Position numbers and translations under genes: made by a program. 64,000 nt of DNA, from assembly GCF_021155765.1 (NCBI RefSeq), contig NC_060107.1, positions 8,666,501 through 8,730,500 on the forward strand, given 5' to 3'. The notes beneath the pieces are model-generated. The model saw only the letters and a program-made list of their open reading frames with translations, had not been told where the DNA came from and did no database searches. Numbering within the stretch: position 1 is the stretch's first letter; the number at the start of each line of letters is the position of its first letter. Source of the stretch: Diprion similis (Eukaryota; Arthropoda; Insecta; Hymenoptera; Diprionidae). This document shows, piece after piece, positions 15,279 to 61,700 of the stretch.

Positions 15279-16110
15279 GAGGAACTCAGAAAACGCGGTA
15301 AAAGTAGCGTAGGATCAACAGCAGAGAAATGACGATCAAAATTTTTTGTTTTTTGGCTGTAACTTTTCAGCTGTTCCTCGCAGCGTATTGGGACTGCGCT
15401 TAATCGATTTCTCTCGTAAAATTACGTCGGAATATTGCCTCATTAAATTGATTGCAGCACTTCTCAAAATCGTCGAAATTTTCGCAAAAAATCCAACAGG
15501 GTTAGCCTCACTTTTTTGCTCATACTCGGATCAAAAAATTCTTCGTCTCTGAATCGATTGGTACGACCATTTGTAGACTAATCGGACCACTAGGAACTCA
15601 GAAAACGCGGCAAAAATAGCGTAGGATCGACAGCAGAGAAATGACGATCAAAATCCTGAGTTTTTCGGCTCTAACTTCTCAGCTGTTGCTCGCAGCGTAT
15701 TGGGACTCGCAAAATTGCGTTGGAATAGCGCACCGAAAAGTTTTTTGCAGCATTTTCCAGATTTATCGAAATTTTTACCCAAAATGTAAAGGCGTTAGCC
15801 TACCTTTTTCGTGGGTCAAAAATCTCTCATTTCGTAATTGATTTGTATGATCATTCCTGGACGAATTGGATTTTCAGGAACTTAGAAATCACGACAAAAA
15901 CAGAATAGAACTAATATCAGAGAAATTACGCAGGAAAAACCAGTCTCAGGGAAATTACGAAAGCATGTCCTCAGTATCTTTGCCGCAACTCATGATCCTT
16001 TGCTTGCAGTGCATTTGGATTGCGAGCAAAAGACTAGTCTCGCCGAATCACGTCGATATAATGCATCAGGAAATTGTTTTCAGCATATCATAAACTTTTC
16101 ATATTATAGA
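15279..16110. repeat. Decayed edge of the satellite array
   Basis: The last units become progressively divergent. The copy from about 15,591 has lost a stretch corresponding to cttaatcgatttct. The copy from about 15,900 keeps only scattered matches, such as gcttgcagtgcatttggattgcg and tcgccgaatcacgtcg. Similarity ends near 16,110. This gradient is expected where edge repeats escape homogenisation. Confidence 0.8.
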
Positions 16111-16741
16111 TCAACAATGTTTATTTATAATATATTTTTACAACGTATTATAACAAGTAACACCCCACTAACTATATTTTGATTTCATCATAACATCCAT
16201 TTAATTTTTTATATATTATTCATCTTATAATTCATAAAAATCCATCACAATTATAATTTGCGGCAAATGGATATTTGCAATTCAAAAAACCGGAGGCAAG
16301 TTAAGTCAAGCTACCTTTTGTAGCTATTTTTCGCACACGAGTTAGTGAAAAAATCTCTGGCTAGTTCTCATACTCAAGAAGTCATCTCGCACAAACTCCT
16401 TAAGTAGAGTTTTGCAAGTCGGTAATAACTGTATTTGCGTATTGTTACATCATATTATTCAGCAAATACTTTTTCTCAGAAATGAAGAAAAACATCCCCC
16501 TGACGCATTGATTCACGACAACTCGCGACACACGAATTGTTACGGGTCCCGCATACTCCGACCTGAAGATGGCAGCCCCTGTTACACTTGTTTACAATTA
16601 GTTTTGTTTTTTACATTTCTTTAGTCAGCTGACTGGATCTCGTAGGCGAGGATCTCCTGTCACCTTTGTTGTCATAGTTCTAACCTTATAGTCCCACGGC
16701 TACATTAACGCATAACAAACGTATAAGGCCCAGTGACCATA
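16111..16741. other. Unique spacer and putative TSEN15 promoter/5' UTR
   Basis: About 630 bp of AT-rich unique DNA separates the satellite from the TSEN15 start codon. The last 250 bp is less AT-rich and is the likely promoter and 5' UTR. I see no confident TATA box. Confidence 0.4.
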
Positions 16742-16765
16742 ATGTATAGCACGTGTCATCCAGCA
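16742..16765 (+). CDS. TSEN15: TSEN15 exon 1 (coding part)
   Basis: Encodes MYSTCHPA (residues 1-8). It is followed by the donor gtaagt, phase 0. Any upstream coding exon would have to lie between here and the satellite; none is evident. Confidence 0.75.
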
Positions 16766-17816
16766 GTAAGTATTTACTGGTCATCTGCAAATTCTCGTAT
16801 CAGGCGTTAGAATATGTTTACAAGAGACATCTGCTAACTTTAAAATCACCTCCCTTATCAGAGATTACGGAATTTAACTGATACGCATTTTCTTTCAGTT
16901 TTACGATATAGAAAAACTCGGCTGCACGAATGCACTGCAAATCACGATTGCATTTCAAACATACATAGAGCTGTGCGAAGGTATGGATAAACTCGTCGAC
17001 TTGATTAGATAATTGTGATCCAACACTTCAGACGACACTATCTGCAAGAGAGTTCTATCTGATTACAAAAGCCTTTGTCTTATTTTTTATTGTACCATAT
17101 CAACTTCATACAACAACACAATAGCCGTACGTCAGTTTCTCATATCACCATATTTGTATAATATGAACCTAAAACGATTGGTGCGTTTCTCTTAATTCTT
17201 GTGGTATCTTATACATGCTTGCTGCCAATTTGTTTTCATATTTTTATGAAGCATAGAATTAATTACGTTATTGTATACCTGGAAGGAAACATTCATTTCA
17301 TTTTCATTTCTATCACTCCTTTCAGTGAAACAGTTTTGGGATGTACAGTACAAGTATAACAAATTGCTTGACTTGATCTACCTGGAAGCTTGCACTACCA
17401 AATCGTCCCCACTGCAAAAATACATTCCATGGCCAGCAGTAAATACCATATCTTTGAATCATATCGAGCAAATGCAAAACGAATTGAAAAGTGAACGGTA
17501 AATTCAGAACCAACTGGTATCATATCTTCAACCACTTACTATTTGCAGAGAATGGATTGAGAATAATTTATGTTGTGTTTCTAGATTGACACTGGTTTTC
17601 GTAGAGGGAGACAGTACCAGTATTTATTACTGCGTTTCAGCTGGGCTTGTAAAACCGGCATCGCCAGAACAAAGCAAAAAATACAAAAAAAGGCAAGAGA
17701 AGAAAATTGAATTGGAAAGTGAAATAAGGAAAAATGCTTCGAATCTCTATGAATTAGCCACTTCGGTAGAAAGTAAAGAGTGTCAAAGCAATCTTCAATT
17801 GTCTGCAGAGGATTGA
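16742..17816 (+). CDS. TSEN15: tRNA-splicing endonuclease subunit Sen15 (TSEN15) homolog, four exons
   Basis: Non-catalytic subunit of the heterotetrameric tRNA-splicing endonuclease, which cuts introns from pre-tRNA in the nucleus; in the known complex Sen15 pairs with the catalytic Sen34 subunit. Joining 16742-16765, 16899-16980, 17326-17497 and 17585-17816 gives 169 aa, close to the 171 aa of human TSEN15. The diagnostic stretch is LTLVFVEGDSTSIYYCVSAG (residues about 93-113), matching the family's TLAIVESDSTIVYY segment. The block around YIPWPAVNTISLNHIEQM fits the conserved region before it. The C-terminus is lysine/glutamate-rich. All junctions are GT-AG and the frame is kept. The ATG has A at -3. 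The gene stands alone on this strand and converges on PKN. Confidence 0.88.
16899..16980 (+). CDS. TSEN15: TSEN15 exon 2
   Basis: Acceptor tttctttcag, donor gtatgg. Encodes residues 9-36, FYDIEKLGCTNALQITIAFQ onward through YIELCE. Confidence 0.82.
17326..17497 (+). CDS. TSEN15: TSEN15 exon 3
   Basis: Acceptor cctttcag, donor gtaaat. Encodes residues 36-93, including VKQFWDVQYKYNKLLDLIYL and YIPWPAVNTISLNHIEQM. Confidence 0.88.
17585..17816 (+). CDS. TSEN15: TSEN15 exon 4 with stop
   Basis: Acceptor gtgtttctag. Encodes the conserved LTLVFVEGDSTSIYYCVSAG core and a charged helical tail ending in TGA at 17814-17816. Confidence 0.88.
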
Positions 17817-20523
17817 AACGCACAGTTTTGACTTTAAATATAAGTCAAATAGAACAATCGCTACATACAAAAATATAGTAAATAATTGCAGTCTTAGAAA
17901 TTTTTTTCCTTGTATTTATTGTATGCATAATTTTACTTGGGCATATTATAAGTTTATAAATTTTCGAGTTATCACTAAAAACTACGCAATTAATTAATAT
18001 AATATTGTATTAAGCTGCCACTGCAATTACACGTATCAAATAAATTAATACTTTAAAATCATCACGTAGGCATCATGGTTATTAGTGGTTTAGTATATAA
18101 ACTATAAGGTATGAGGCACATACAGTTTTCTTTGTCATAATAGGTATGTTGAATATTAGGGATAGTATAATGAATGCATCACCGAACACATCTTAAGATC
18201 AAAACCTAACAATGTTATTAGGTATAAGTATGTTAAAATTGAGTGAGGAAATTTTTTTTACTGTACTAGTAAAAACTTTCAAAACACGAAGTTATATGAC
18301 TATCTACAATTGAAGATTTATTGGGTATTTCATGTTGTATTTTATATTATATACACCATACAAATTTATTATTTCTCGAATACATGTTAGTATGTGCTTC
18401 GATTAAAGTCACGTGCAAATTATTTGTTCTCGTCGTAACTGCATACGATTGACGGCGGAAATAATGGAATTGAAACATTCGAAGTGGTGAATCGTATTGC
18501 TTGTTAAATAGATAGTTCAGTCATGCTTGATTATTATTTAATGCTTCGTAAAATACTAAACAATGTTAAAAAAACATGATGGTTAATAATAATAAATCAA
18601 TCGAAAAGATACCGTAACGTGAGTAGTTTGGTAAGAATTGCTCTAGCCTAGAAATAAACGGAAAAATAATTTGTTTCCCGGATAACTGTTCAGTTTTGGC
18701 AGTTCAAAGTTGCGTCGATGATATAGAAGCAAAGTAAATGAACAATGACTGCAGAACAGTATACCTATTAGTATTTAGCTTATCAAGACGTGTTACTGTA
18801 ACTATCAATAATTGTTGAAATTATTTCAACACATATTCAAAAATTACAATTTTCTCCATATCAATGAATCGAAGTTGACGTTAATACAAAAATCACATAC
18901 ATGTATTAGAATAAACTATGTTCTTGGCAACAACTTATTCTACGATTATGATTCATTATTTTGGATATGCAGTTCAAATGATTTGTTTTTGTTTCTTTTT
19001 ATCTATATTAAAATTATTTTACTTTTGACCAATACGATCGAAATCTATATCTGATCGTTTACCTTCATTTTCTTATAAAGTATAGAATGTATCCTGTGAG
19101 ATGATTTCTAAATAGGTATTTAAATTAGGCCGCTAATTAATCATACCACAGTTGCCTAATCACCGAAGGTACAAAACTGGATTAAAACTCCATAATGGGT
19201 CCATCAGACGTTTCTATGATAAAATATAACGTGAGCACCTTCTGATATTGATCAGTGTTGATTATAATATATTATAAAAATGCTTTATAAAATAGTTACC
19301 CAATAATTTTTATTTTTTATTTACCATTGTATTAATTTTTTAATGCAATAAGGCAACTATGTATCGAGTTTTTCTCGAAACTATCACAAATATTTGCATT
19401 ATTTTTATCGATCATATTTTATTTTTATTAACCAATATCTCACGGACAGTAGTTTAAGAGAAGTGAGTTTTTCACCCAAAATAGAAAAGCAATTCCGAAA
19501 GCATATTCAAAATTATTAGAGAATATCAGATTGGTTGGTACGAATTTACCAAAATAAATTCTAGTTACTTAACGCGGTTCTTGCGTAATGAATTTTTTTT
19601 TTTTTTTTTTATGAGCAAACTTTTAAAACTTCATCAAAATAATCTGTAACCTTGATCGTTACATTGATTGTCAATTGTGAAAAGTAAAACTGATACCACG
19701 TAACCTGGTCCAAAGATTTATAGTATAATAGTATAATAAAAAAATTGCCTTTGAAATGAGAAAGACTTGTGTTTGTAAAAACTAATTGTATTCTCAATTC
19801 GTATATTTTATCATACTAAAACGCTTTACAAGCCTGTAAATATCGACAAAAGTGAATGTATTACATCAATGCACTTTGGAACGATGTTAGCATTTTCTAC
19901 ATAAACACATGATATGGAGTATGTCTGCTCTTTTCCCGTACTGTCCGAAAGTTAACCTCCATTTGAAACCAATGGGAAAAAAAATAACCAGTGTACTTTA
20001 GAGGATCAATCTCTACTTTAGTGCTGTGATCTTGAGAGTAAAATTGAATTGTGCATCGATTAGTTATCTAACAGACTGTGAGCAAATAGCATGATTATTA
20101 TAACTTCCGTTTCAAAAAGCAAGTTTTCTTTTGGCCAATACTGAGTATATACACATACTTTCAGAAAATTGAATTATACACTTTTGATGTTAGAAATTTA
20201 ATCTTTTTATAATTCAAAGGCAATATCTCATAATAATACAATTAGAGGACGTAGTTTTTACATAACTAGTTATCGCAAATGTGCAACTGTAGTTGAGAAA
20301 ATAATATATAATTAATTCTTGATTCATGATCGAGTGAATAATTAATAATTATGTCGTACACATAGAAAAGAAAACATGCTGACGTGGAGAATATTACATT
20401 GGAATTAGCTACGTGTTGGAAGCAAATTATATCACTGCAAAATAAATTTTGTGAATGAAACTTATAGCTCTTATGCGAATGAACACTAAAAAACTACATA
20501 GTCTGCCTCTGTAACGATTGTAG
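17817..20523. other. Convergent intergenic region (3' UTRs of TSEN15 and PKN)
   Basis: AT-rich DNA between the convergent TSEN15 and PKN stop codons, with no supportable gene. AATAAA-type signals for TSEN15 occur near 18040 and 18588. On the minus strand an AATAAA cluster near 19417-19432 could end a PKN 3' UTR of about 1.1 kb, but this is uncertain. A T17 tract lies near 19594. Confidence 0.45.
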
Positions 20524-56318
<35,795 letters not shown>

Positions 56319-57780
56319 CTTGGCACAATATTCACTCACTTTCTATCCGCCTTTTGTGCACAAAAAACAGCAAAATCCATATTTAGGAGGGCGCACCGTT
56401 TTCGCACTCGGCCGCAACGGAGATCCGACTCTCGACTCGACGCCGTGCGCACCTCGCTTATCTCTCTGGGAACTATATTATTGCTTAATCGTCGAATGAC
56501 GATTGTTAAACGGGATGAACGACGTGCGGACAAAATGCCGACGCAACCGCATTCCTCCGCACCGAACCCTCGACTGATCGGAGAGCCAATCCAAGCGCGC
56601 ATCATCACGCGGCGCACTTCCATCCCTACCGCGACTTCACCATTGGCTACTTCCCCGCGCTAAAATGCCCGACGCGAGAGTTTGAATTTATTTTCACCAT
56701 TACTTACCTACCGCGTGTAGTGTAACCTCTTCCACTTACATATTTACATGTCTAATATGTAACGTGGTAATTCTCTTCTGTTTACTACTTATGTCAACTT
56801 GGCGGTGTCGAGTACCATTCATTCATTCAAGTATTAGTTTTGTTTAACGAGGATATTTCTTATCTTTATTTTTAAAAGCACGTATGGTTATCTTATCTTC
56901 TTTGTTATTTGTTTTATCAAAGTTCAAAGGTTTCATTACCGAGTCATTTCGAAATATTGAATTCTCGTTATTGCAATTCATTTGATTATTCTGGGACTCA
57001 GGGTATATCGTTGCAGACCGCAATGGGAGATTTTTTTGTATTTTTGGTTTTTCTATTTTACAGTTTCTAATTAATAATTACATTACCATGTATTCTGGAT
57101 TGGATAAACGATTTACACGGTTGGATTGATAGGATTAAGCTTACGTACTTGTCTGTTCATAAAAGTGTGAAAACAAAAAATTTCCAGCTACTAACTTTTG
57201 GCGTGAAAAATGATATAATATTGTGATTTCTCCAAAGTTGTCAATAACTGAGCTTCTTCTATTCAAATTTACGGACTGTAATTTTATTTCGTTGATTTCA
57301 TCAAAGTTGAATCAATTACCTTCAGTTTCATTGTTTGGACTAATCTCACTGTGGTCTTGACTCACAATTTTCTGTTCCCACACGTTTTTGACCAGACTGT
57401 AAATCCAAGATATCTTTGATTTTACGGAAATCGTACGCATACATTCCAAAACAGGATTCTTTTAAAGAACGATTGTGTCTCGAAACAAGTTTTTACAATA
57501 AGACCTCCATACAGCAGTTTAGCAGCTCTTAGGGTCGGTTTCTTTCACTTTGACGGAATTATCAGGCCATTTCAAATAATACATCTCTGATAGATACCTA
57601 ACTGGTAGTTGGAGAAATAAATTATCGACTCGAAGCAAAAATCTTAAAACAGAATTGCATCTGAAGGCCAAGAACAGTTTCTCAGGTGGTTTCTTATGAT
57701 TGCAGTTATAAAATGTCTTGTTTTGAGACAAATACGTACGCTATTTAGCAAATTTCTTTAAAACCCTGTATTGAGCGGCG
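56319..57780. other. PKN promoter/5' UTR and COG6 3' flank
   Basis: The first 350 bp above the PKN ATG is GC-richer, with CpG-containing sequence and no evident TATA box, as in a housekeeping-type promoter. The rest is AT-rich. Minus-strand AATAAA signals near 57,283 and 56,865 are candidates for the COG6 transcript end. No other gene is supported. Confidence 0.5.
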
Positions 57781-58011
57781 TTAAGAAACTAGCGCTTTCA
57801 ACAGTTCTTCCGGTGTTCTCGCGAATAAGCTGTTTGGATTTTGATAGTTATTTTTAGGATCATAACAACTGTCATAAAGCTGTTTGTATATTGCACCAAT
57901 AACTTCAAACGATCGTTTCTGCGTAATTGTTCGATGCGTATTGCTCTGCAACAAACTGATTTGGGGCAACAAAAGAATATCCGGCATCACCAGAAAAGCT
58001 TCCAGTTTGTT
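57781..58011 (-). CDS. COG6: COG6 exon 9 with stop
   Basis: Residues 554-629, NKLEAFLVMPDILLLPQISL to TPEELLKALVS, then TAA at 57781-57783. Confidence 0.93.
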   Translation of the reverse strand, partial: NKLEAFLVMPDILLLPQISLLQSNTHRTITQKRSFEVIGAIYKQLYDSCYDPKNNYQNPNSLFARTPEELLKALVS

Positions 58012-60421
58012 CTGTGAAAAAAAAATTAGAAATGGTAATTCAGAAATCGGAAAACTAAAGGTTGTCATCATATGATCGTCAGGGAATTAAGTGTACCGTG
58101 AATTCTTTTACGCTCAGTGGGTCCATTCCAGGGATCGTTGATAGAGGGCCTTGTTCTCGTCCTTGCAGGATTGTGTATATTGGTCCAAGATTTAAATTTG
58201 CAACCAGAGAACTAGCTTGCTCAGATGTCAGGGTATCCAGCTGCGCATCTGCTTGCGCCTGAGGATTATCAATGTAGATAATATTTCGACTTATGCATTG
58301 TGGTATGCTGAAAAAATTAATAAGGAATCATTTCTTACCTGTAGTCTTTCCAGTCTCTGATCCATGTACTCGTACAAGGCCAAAGTAGATTGTATTTGAT
58401 GCATACAATTCAGAAGATACACAGCCATATCCACGGTTGGTAATCTCGATGCAGTTTCATTTACCTCTTGCAGTAACGGATCGATCACACAGGATACAAT
58501 CTGTATAAGTAAATCGTAACAATAGTAGTCGGTTCAAAATCAGGCCTTATATTCTTGCTATTGAAGCCAATACCAACTTGAAGCATGTCTTTCTCTCTCT
58601 CTTCAGCTATGCTCGCAACAGAGAGAACTTCGTTGAGGAGAGAGAGTAGCCTGGAAACCGATGGCGCTGGAACCAGATCGGTACCTGGTGGCTCCGCGCG
58701 ATCTCCCAGAGCAGCTCGAGTTTCTCTCTGAAGTCGAGTAACGAAACTACGTTCGCTTTGCTCCAAGAGATCGTTCAGGGTAGTTGTCAACAAGCTGTCA
58801 GGCACGACTTGCGTTATTATCGCCTGATAAAATCTGATCAATGTTGTCACTGAATAAAAAACTGTTGCAGGAGCTTCCACCGCGAGGATGTGCTCAACCC
58901 TGGATTTTAACGGGTGGCAAAGCCCCTCCGTTATATTGCCGAGAGCTGTTTTAATCTGATCCGATACATCTGAAAGATTTGAAGATGGTTGGATCATTAT
59001 TCAATTATTAATAAAATTTTGTAGTGTGGAATACTAACCCGTTTTATCGCATGCTTTTACCAGCGTTAATATATTTTCTTTCTCAACTGGAATGGCCTGG
59101 TGTAGCCAGGCGAGCATATCTCCTACGTACCGCTTTGGGTCATGAGCGTGCATTTCTATTGGGTTGGAACTACTTCCAAATGCGTGGCCAAGTGTTAGCG
59201 CATCAATGAATGATCCAACCAAGATGGACCTCCTGGCAGTACAATACTCGTCTAATACGTATCTAAAATTTATATTTATTAGTTAACGTTCTGACCGGAT
59301 GTTCACTTGTCCGCAGTATGTGCATTATTGTTTAATATTTTACTTGTAGAGAACAGGCCGATCCTCCAGCTTGCTCATTGCTTTGATCAATAGCGGAGCA
59401 AGCAGCTCATTCTCAATGTGTCTACATTGGCTTTGCGTCCAGCGATATAACCTCTCCAATGCCGCTTCTTGGAGCAGCGTCATTCTCTGCATCACATCCA
59501 GTGCCAACGTTTGGTAGCCAGATTGCATCAAGATTCGACAGTTGCTATGTATCTCCTTAAAGAAACAGATTTTTATTAAATTTTTTGTATCAAATGAGGA
59601 ACCATAAAACTTATGTATTCTAACTGAAAATAAAGGCACATTGTAGCTGATCAGTTGAAGAAAAAATAGTTTTCTGATATTATAATAAAACGTAAGATTA
59701 TATCAGTAGCAAAGTATTTTTTCCCTCACCTGTACACGATCAGCAACAGCAAAGAACTCGTTTGTAATAGGCGCTTCTCGGGAGGGGCCATGCAGTATGG
59801 CGAGTTCGGACGAAGTCAGTTGGAATTTCTTGATAAATGTATTGGCGACATCCTGCTGCATGGACAATTTTTTGCTGAAAATCACATTAATCGTAATGTA
59901 AAAGGTTTCTAATAGAATGCAAGTGAATCATTGCGTTCTATGGTAAAAGTTGAGCATACCTCTCATTTTGTAGTTTCGTAGTTTGATCGATTAGTTGGAG
60001 TGTCTGTGTTTTGGTACTTTGCAGCTGATTGGTCATAGTTTGGACAGAGGAGTTCATGGCTACTACATCGTCGTATATCCCGTCCAAGGCGGACTTTACT
60101 TCTCTAAATGCTGATAAAAAGTCTTCGTTGATGTGCAAGCTCCTCCGCTCTATTTTACTCCGCAGATTTCTTCGTGCGTTCAGAGTATTGTCAGTAAAAA
60201 ACGTGGACAATTCTTTGAGAGCTTCTAAAGTATCCTGTAATTATCCAAGACGTATGGATAAACAATAACACATAGAGAAATTGCATGGGAAGAATTTTTC
60301 AACTGCGCGGTTAGGTTAGAAAAACTCTGTCTACCTTGTCATTTTCAAGTCGAGACTCCAGCAACTTATCAACCCGTTTTATCAAGATGGAGTTACCCCC
60401 CTTATCGTTGTTTGTGTTCAT
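57781..60421 (-). CDS. COG6: Conserved oligomeric Golgi complex subunit 6 (COG6), nine exons
   Basis: Subunit of the COG tethering complex (lobe B, with COG5, 7 and 8), which acts in retrograde transport within the Golgi and maintains glycosylation enzymes. Nine exons joined in consistent phase give 629 aa, against about 657 in human COG6. The N-terminal coiled coil is visible at 30-120 (SALDGIYDDVVAMNSSVQTM, with LQSTKTQTLQLIDQTTKLQ). The helical body follows, with LHGPSREAPITNEFFAVADR, MQRMTLLQEAALERLYRW and DPKRYVGDMLAWLHQAIP, all COG6-typical blocks. It ends TPEELLKALVS. The ATG has A at -3. It lies upstream of PKN on the same strand, with a normal intergenic gap. Confidence 0.93.
58097..58258 (-). 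CDS. COG6: COG6 exon 8
   Basis: Residues 500-553, AQADAQLDTLTSEQASSLVA to PLSVKEFT. Confidence 0.92.
58339..58500 (-). CDS. COG6: COG6 exon 7
   Basis: Residues 446-499, IVSCVIDPLLQEVNETASRL to MDQRLERLQ. Confidence 0.92.
58578..58969 (-). CDS. COG6: COG6 exon 6
   Basis: Residues 315-445, DVSDQIKTALGNITEGLCHP to AEEREKDMLQ. The donor GTTGGT is non-optimal, but the phase fits. Confidence 0.9.
59039..59262 (-). CDS. COG6: COG6 exon 5
   Basis: Residues 240-315, YVLDEYCTARRSILVGSFID to TLVKACDKT. The donor is GTTAGT. Confidence 0.9.
59344..59555 (-). CDS. COG6: COG6 exon 4
   Basis: Residues 170-240, EIHSNCRILMQSGYQTLALD to EDRPVLYK. The donor is GTAAAA after TACAA. Confidence 0.92.
59730..59874 (-). 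CDS. COG6: COG6 exon 3
   Basis: Residues 121-169, KKLSMQQDVANTFIKKFQLT to FFAVADRVQ. Confidence 0.93.
59960..60234 (-). CDS. COG6: COG6 exon 2
   Basis: Residues 30-121, DTLEALKELSTFFTDNTLNA onward: the N-terminal coiled coil. Confidence 0.93.
60335..60421 (-). CDS. COG6: COG6 exon 1
   Basis: Residues 1-29, MNTNNDKGGNSILIKRVDKL to LENDK; donor GTAGAC. Confidence 0.88.
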
Positions 60422-61433
60422 GTTTTTCTATGAAAATGTTCAATCACTTGCGGCAGGCTGTTCCTGCTTTCAGAAACGTCAACATTGTCATCACGGTGTT
60501 GAAAATTGAATGAGCGATCACGTGGTAGCGATGACGTTTCGAGCCACGCAGAATACGGCGCTGAACGAGAGGCCGAAGACCGAATCTGTTACGCGATTTA
60601 CCATCTGTCGGTACAGAAAAACTTGGACTAGTCAATGTGAGTGGTTACCGACGGTCGGTAACAGTCATTAAAGTATGTGGAAACGAATGATAACACCCGG
60701 GACTGAAACATTATTCGAAAGTTTTTAGTTGCCCTCAAGATAGCGATGCTAACTATTCCGGGTATTGGCGCCACCTTTATTTGAATTTAACGACTAGAAT
60801 GTAGGCTTAGAAATTCTAATACTGCCATATTTCGATTATGTTAATTAGAGTTAGGTTGCTGGTGATATACGTATAATTATTTAGCCAGTTCTGATTTCTC
60901 TTGAAGAATCCATTTGGGATAATTCTTTGAACAGAATCCCACTGTGATTACTTTTCTTTTTCTATTTACTCTTATGTGAGGCCAAGAGATCAATTTGTTT
61001 GTTATGAAAATAATATAAGGGTTGATCGAGATTTTCGAAATTAACTATTAACACTATATTTCTTTGCATTACAAATTGATGAAAATAAAATGAACATTAC
61101 AAGCTCCGTTATATCATGGTGCATGATTAGTAATCCGACGAAAACTTTCACAAAAATATAAATTTACATATATATTTCAATAAATTAATTGTAGTATGTA
61201 CGCAGAATATGAATATGGCGTCTCCGAACCATGCAGTTGTGCTGATCGATATTACACGTATTTACATTAACAATACTAATAATACAAGATTGAAAATCAT
61301 GTGATAATTGAACACCTTTTCCCAATACCAATCATAAGAAATAACCAATACATGTATAATAAAAAACTGATGCAAGACAAAAACAAAGAACTGTGGTCAA
61401 AGAAAGCAGACGATTCCACAAAAGCAAAAACTT
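60422..61433. other. COG6 promoter region and 3' flank of the small gene
   Basis: About 1 kb between same-strand genes. Near 60,505-60,535 a CACGTG E-box and a TGACGT element sit about 100 bp above the COG6 ATG, a plausible core regulatory area. The rest is AT-rich with no gene. Confidence 0.45.
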
Positions 61434-61700
61434 TTACATCAGCGCGGAACCACGCCACGCGGAATCGAACCCGCAAGCGTTGTCGGAATCCGAATCGTTC
61501 TGAGGCGGGGATGGAGTTACTTCAACATTAACTTGTGGTGGCTGCTGTGCAAATCTGCGTTGCGGAGGATCAGTAACTTGGCCGTGTCCCTGGGGATGAG
61601 GATTGTTATTTCTTTGATGTGAATTGAAATCCTGGGCTCGTTTGCTTCGGCGCTTCTTAATGGGAGCGTATTTTGGTGGCGGCATTACCTTGTGATCCGT
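61434..61700 (-). CDS. Small gene, last exon
   Basis: Acceptor TTTTTGTTCAG; 88 residues then TAA. Basic cluster KKRRSKR, then an asparagine/glutamine/proline-rich tail with an SDSD acidic patch. Confidence 0.65.
   Translation of the reverse strand, partial: TDHKVMPPPKYAPIKKRRSKRAQDFNSHQRNNNPHPQGHGQVTDPPQRRFAQQPPQVNVEVTPSPPQNDSDSDNACGFDSAWRGSALM

Larger units (their letters stand above)
1..15900. repeat. Tandem satellite array, about 312-bp monomer, about 51 copies
   Basis: A head-to-tail array runs from the window edge with no interruption. The shared gaaaac anchor recurs at positions 3, 315, 626, 938 and so on to 15601, giving 50 steps averaging 311.96 bp. Two monomer types are visible. 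Type A has ccaccaggaacttggaaaac and an AT-rich tttttcgttttttagctg stretch. Type B has ccacgaggaactcagaaaac and ccttcgttttttcgctg. Units near 2493 and 14343 are A/B chimeras. Copies are mostly near-identical, so homogenisation is recent. No long ORF is shared by the units. Such arrays are typical of centromeric or pericentromeric heterochromatin; that location is inference. The array continues beyond the left edge. Confidence 0.97.

Noticed and set aside
10033..15552. ORFs of 68-104 codons inside the satellite
   Set aside because: They arise from chance open frames in single repeat copies and are broken in most other units.
61461..61472. Perfect tRNA B-box (GGGTTCGATTCC, minus strand)
   Set aside because: No A box, anticodon arm or acceptor stem fits around it, and it lies in the coding end of the small gene. 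Likely chance.
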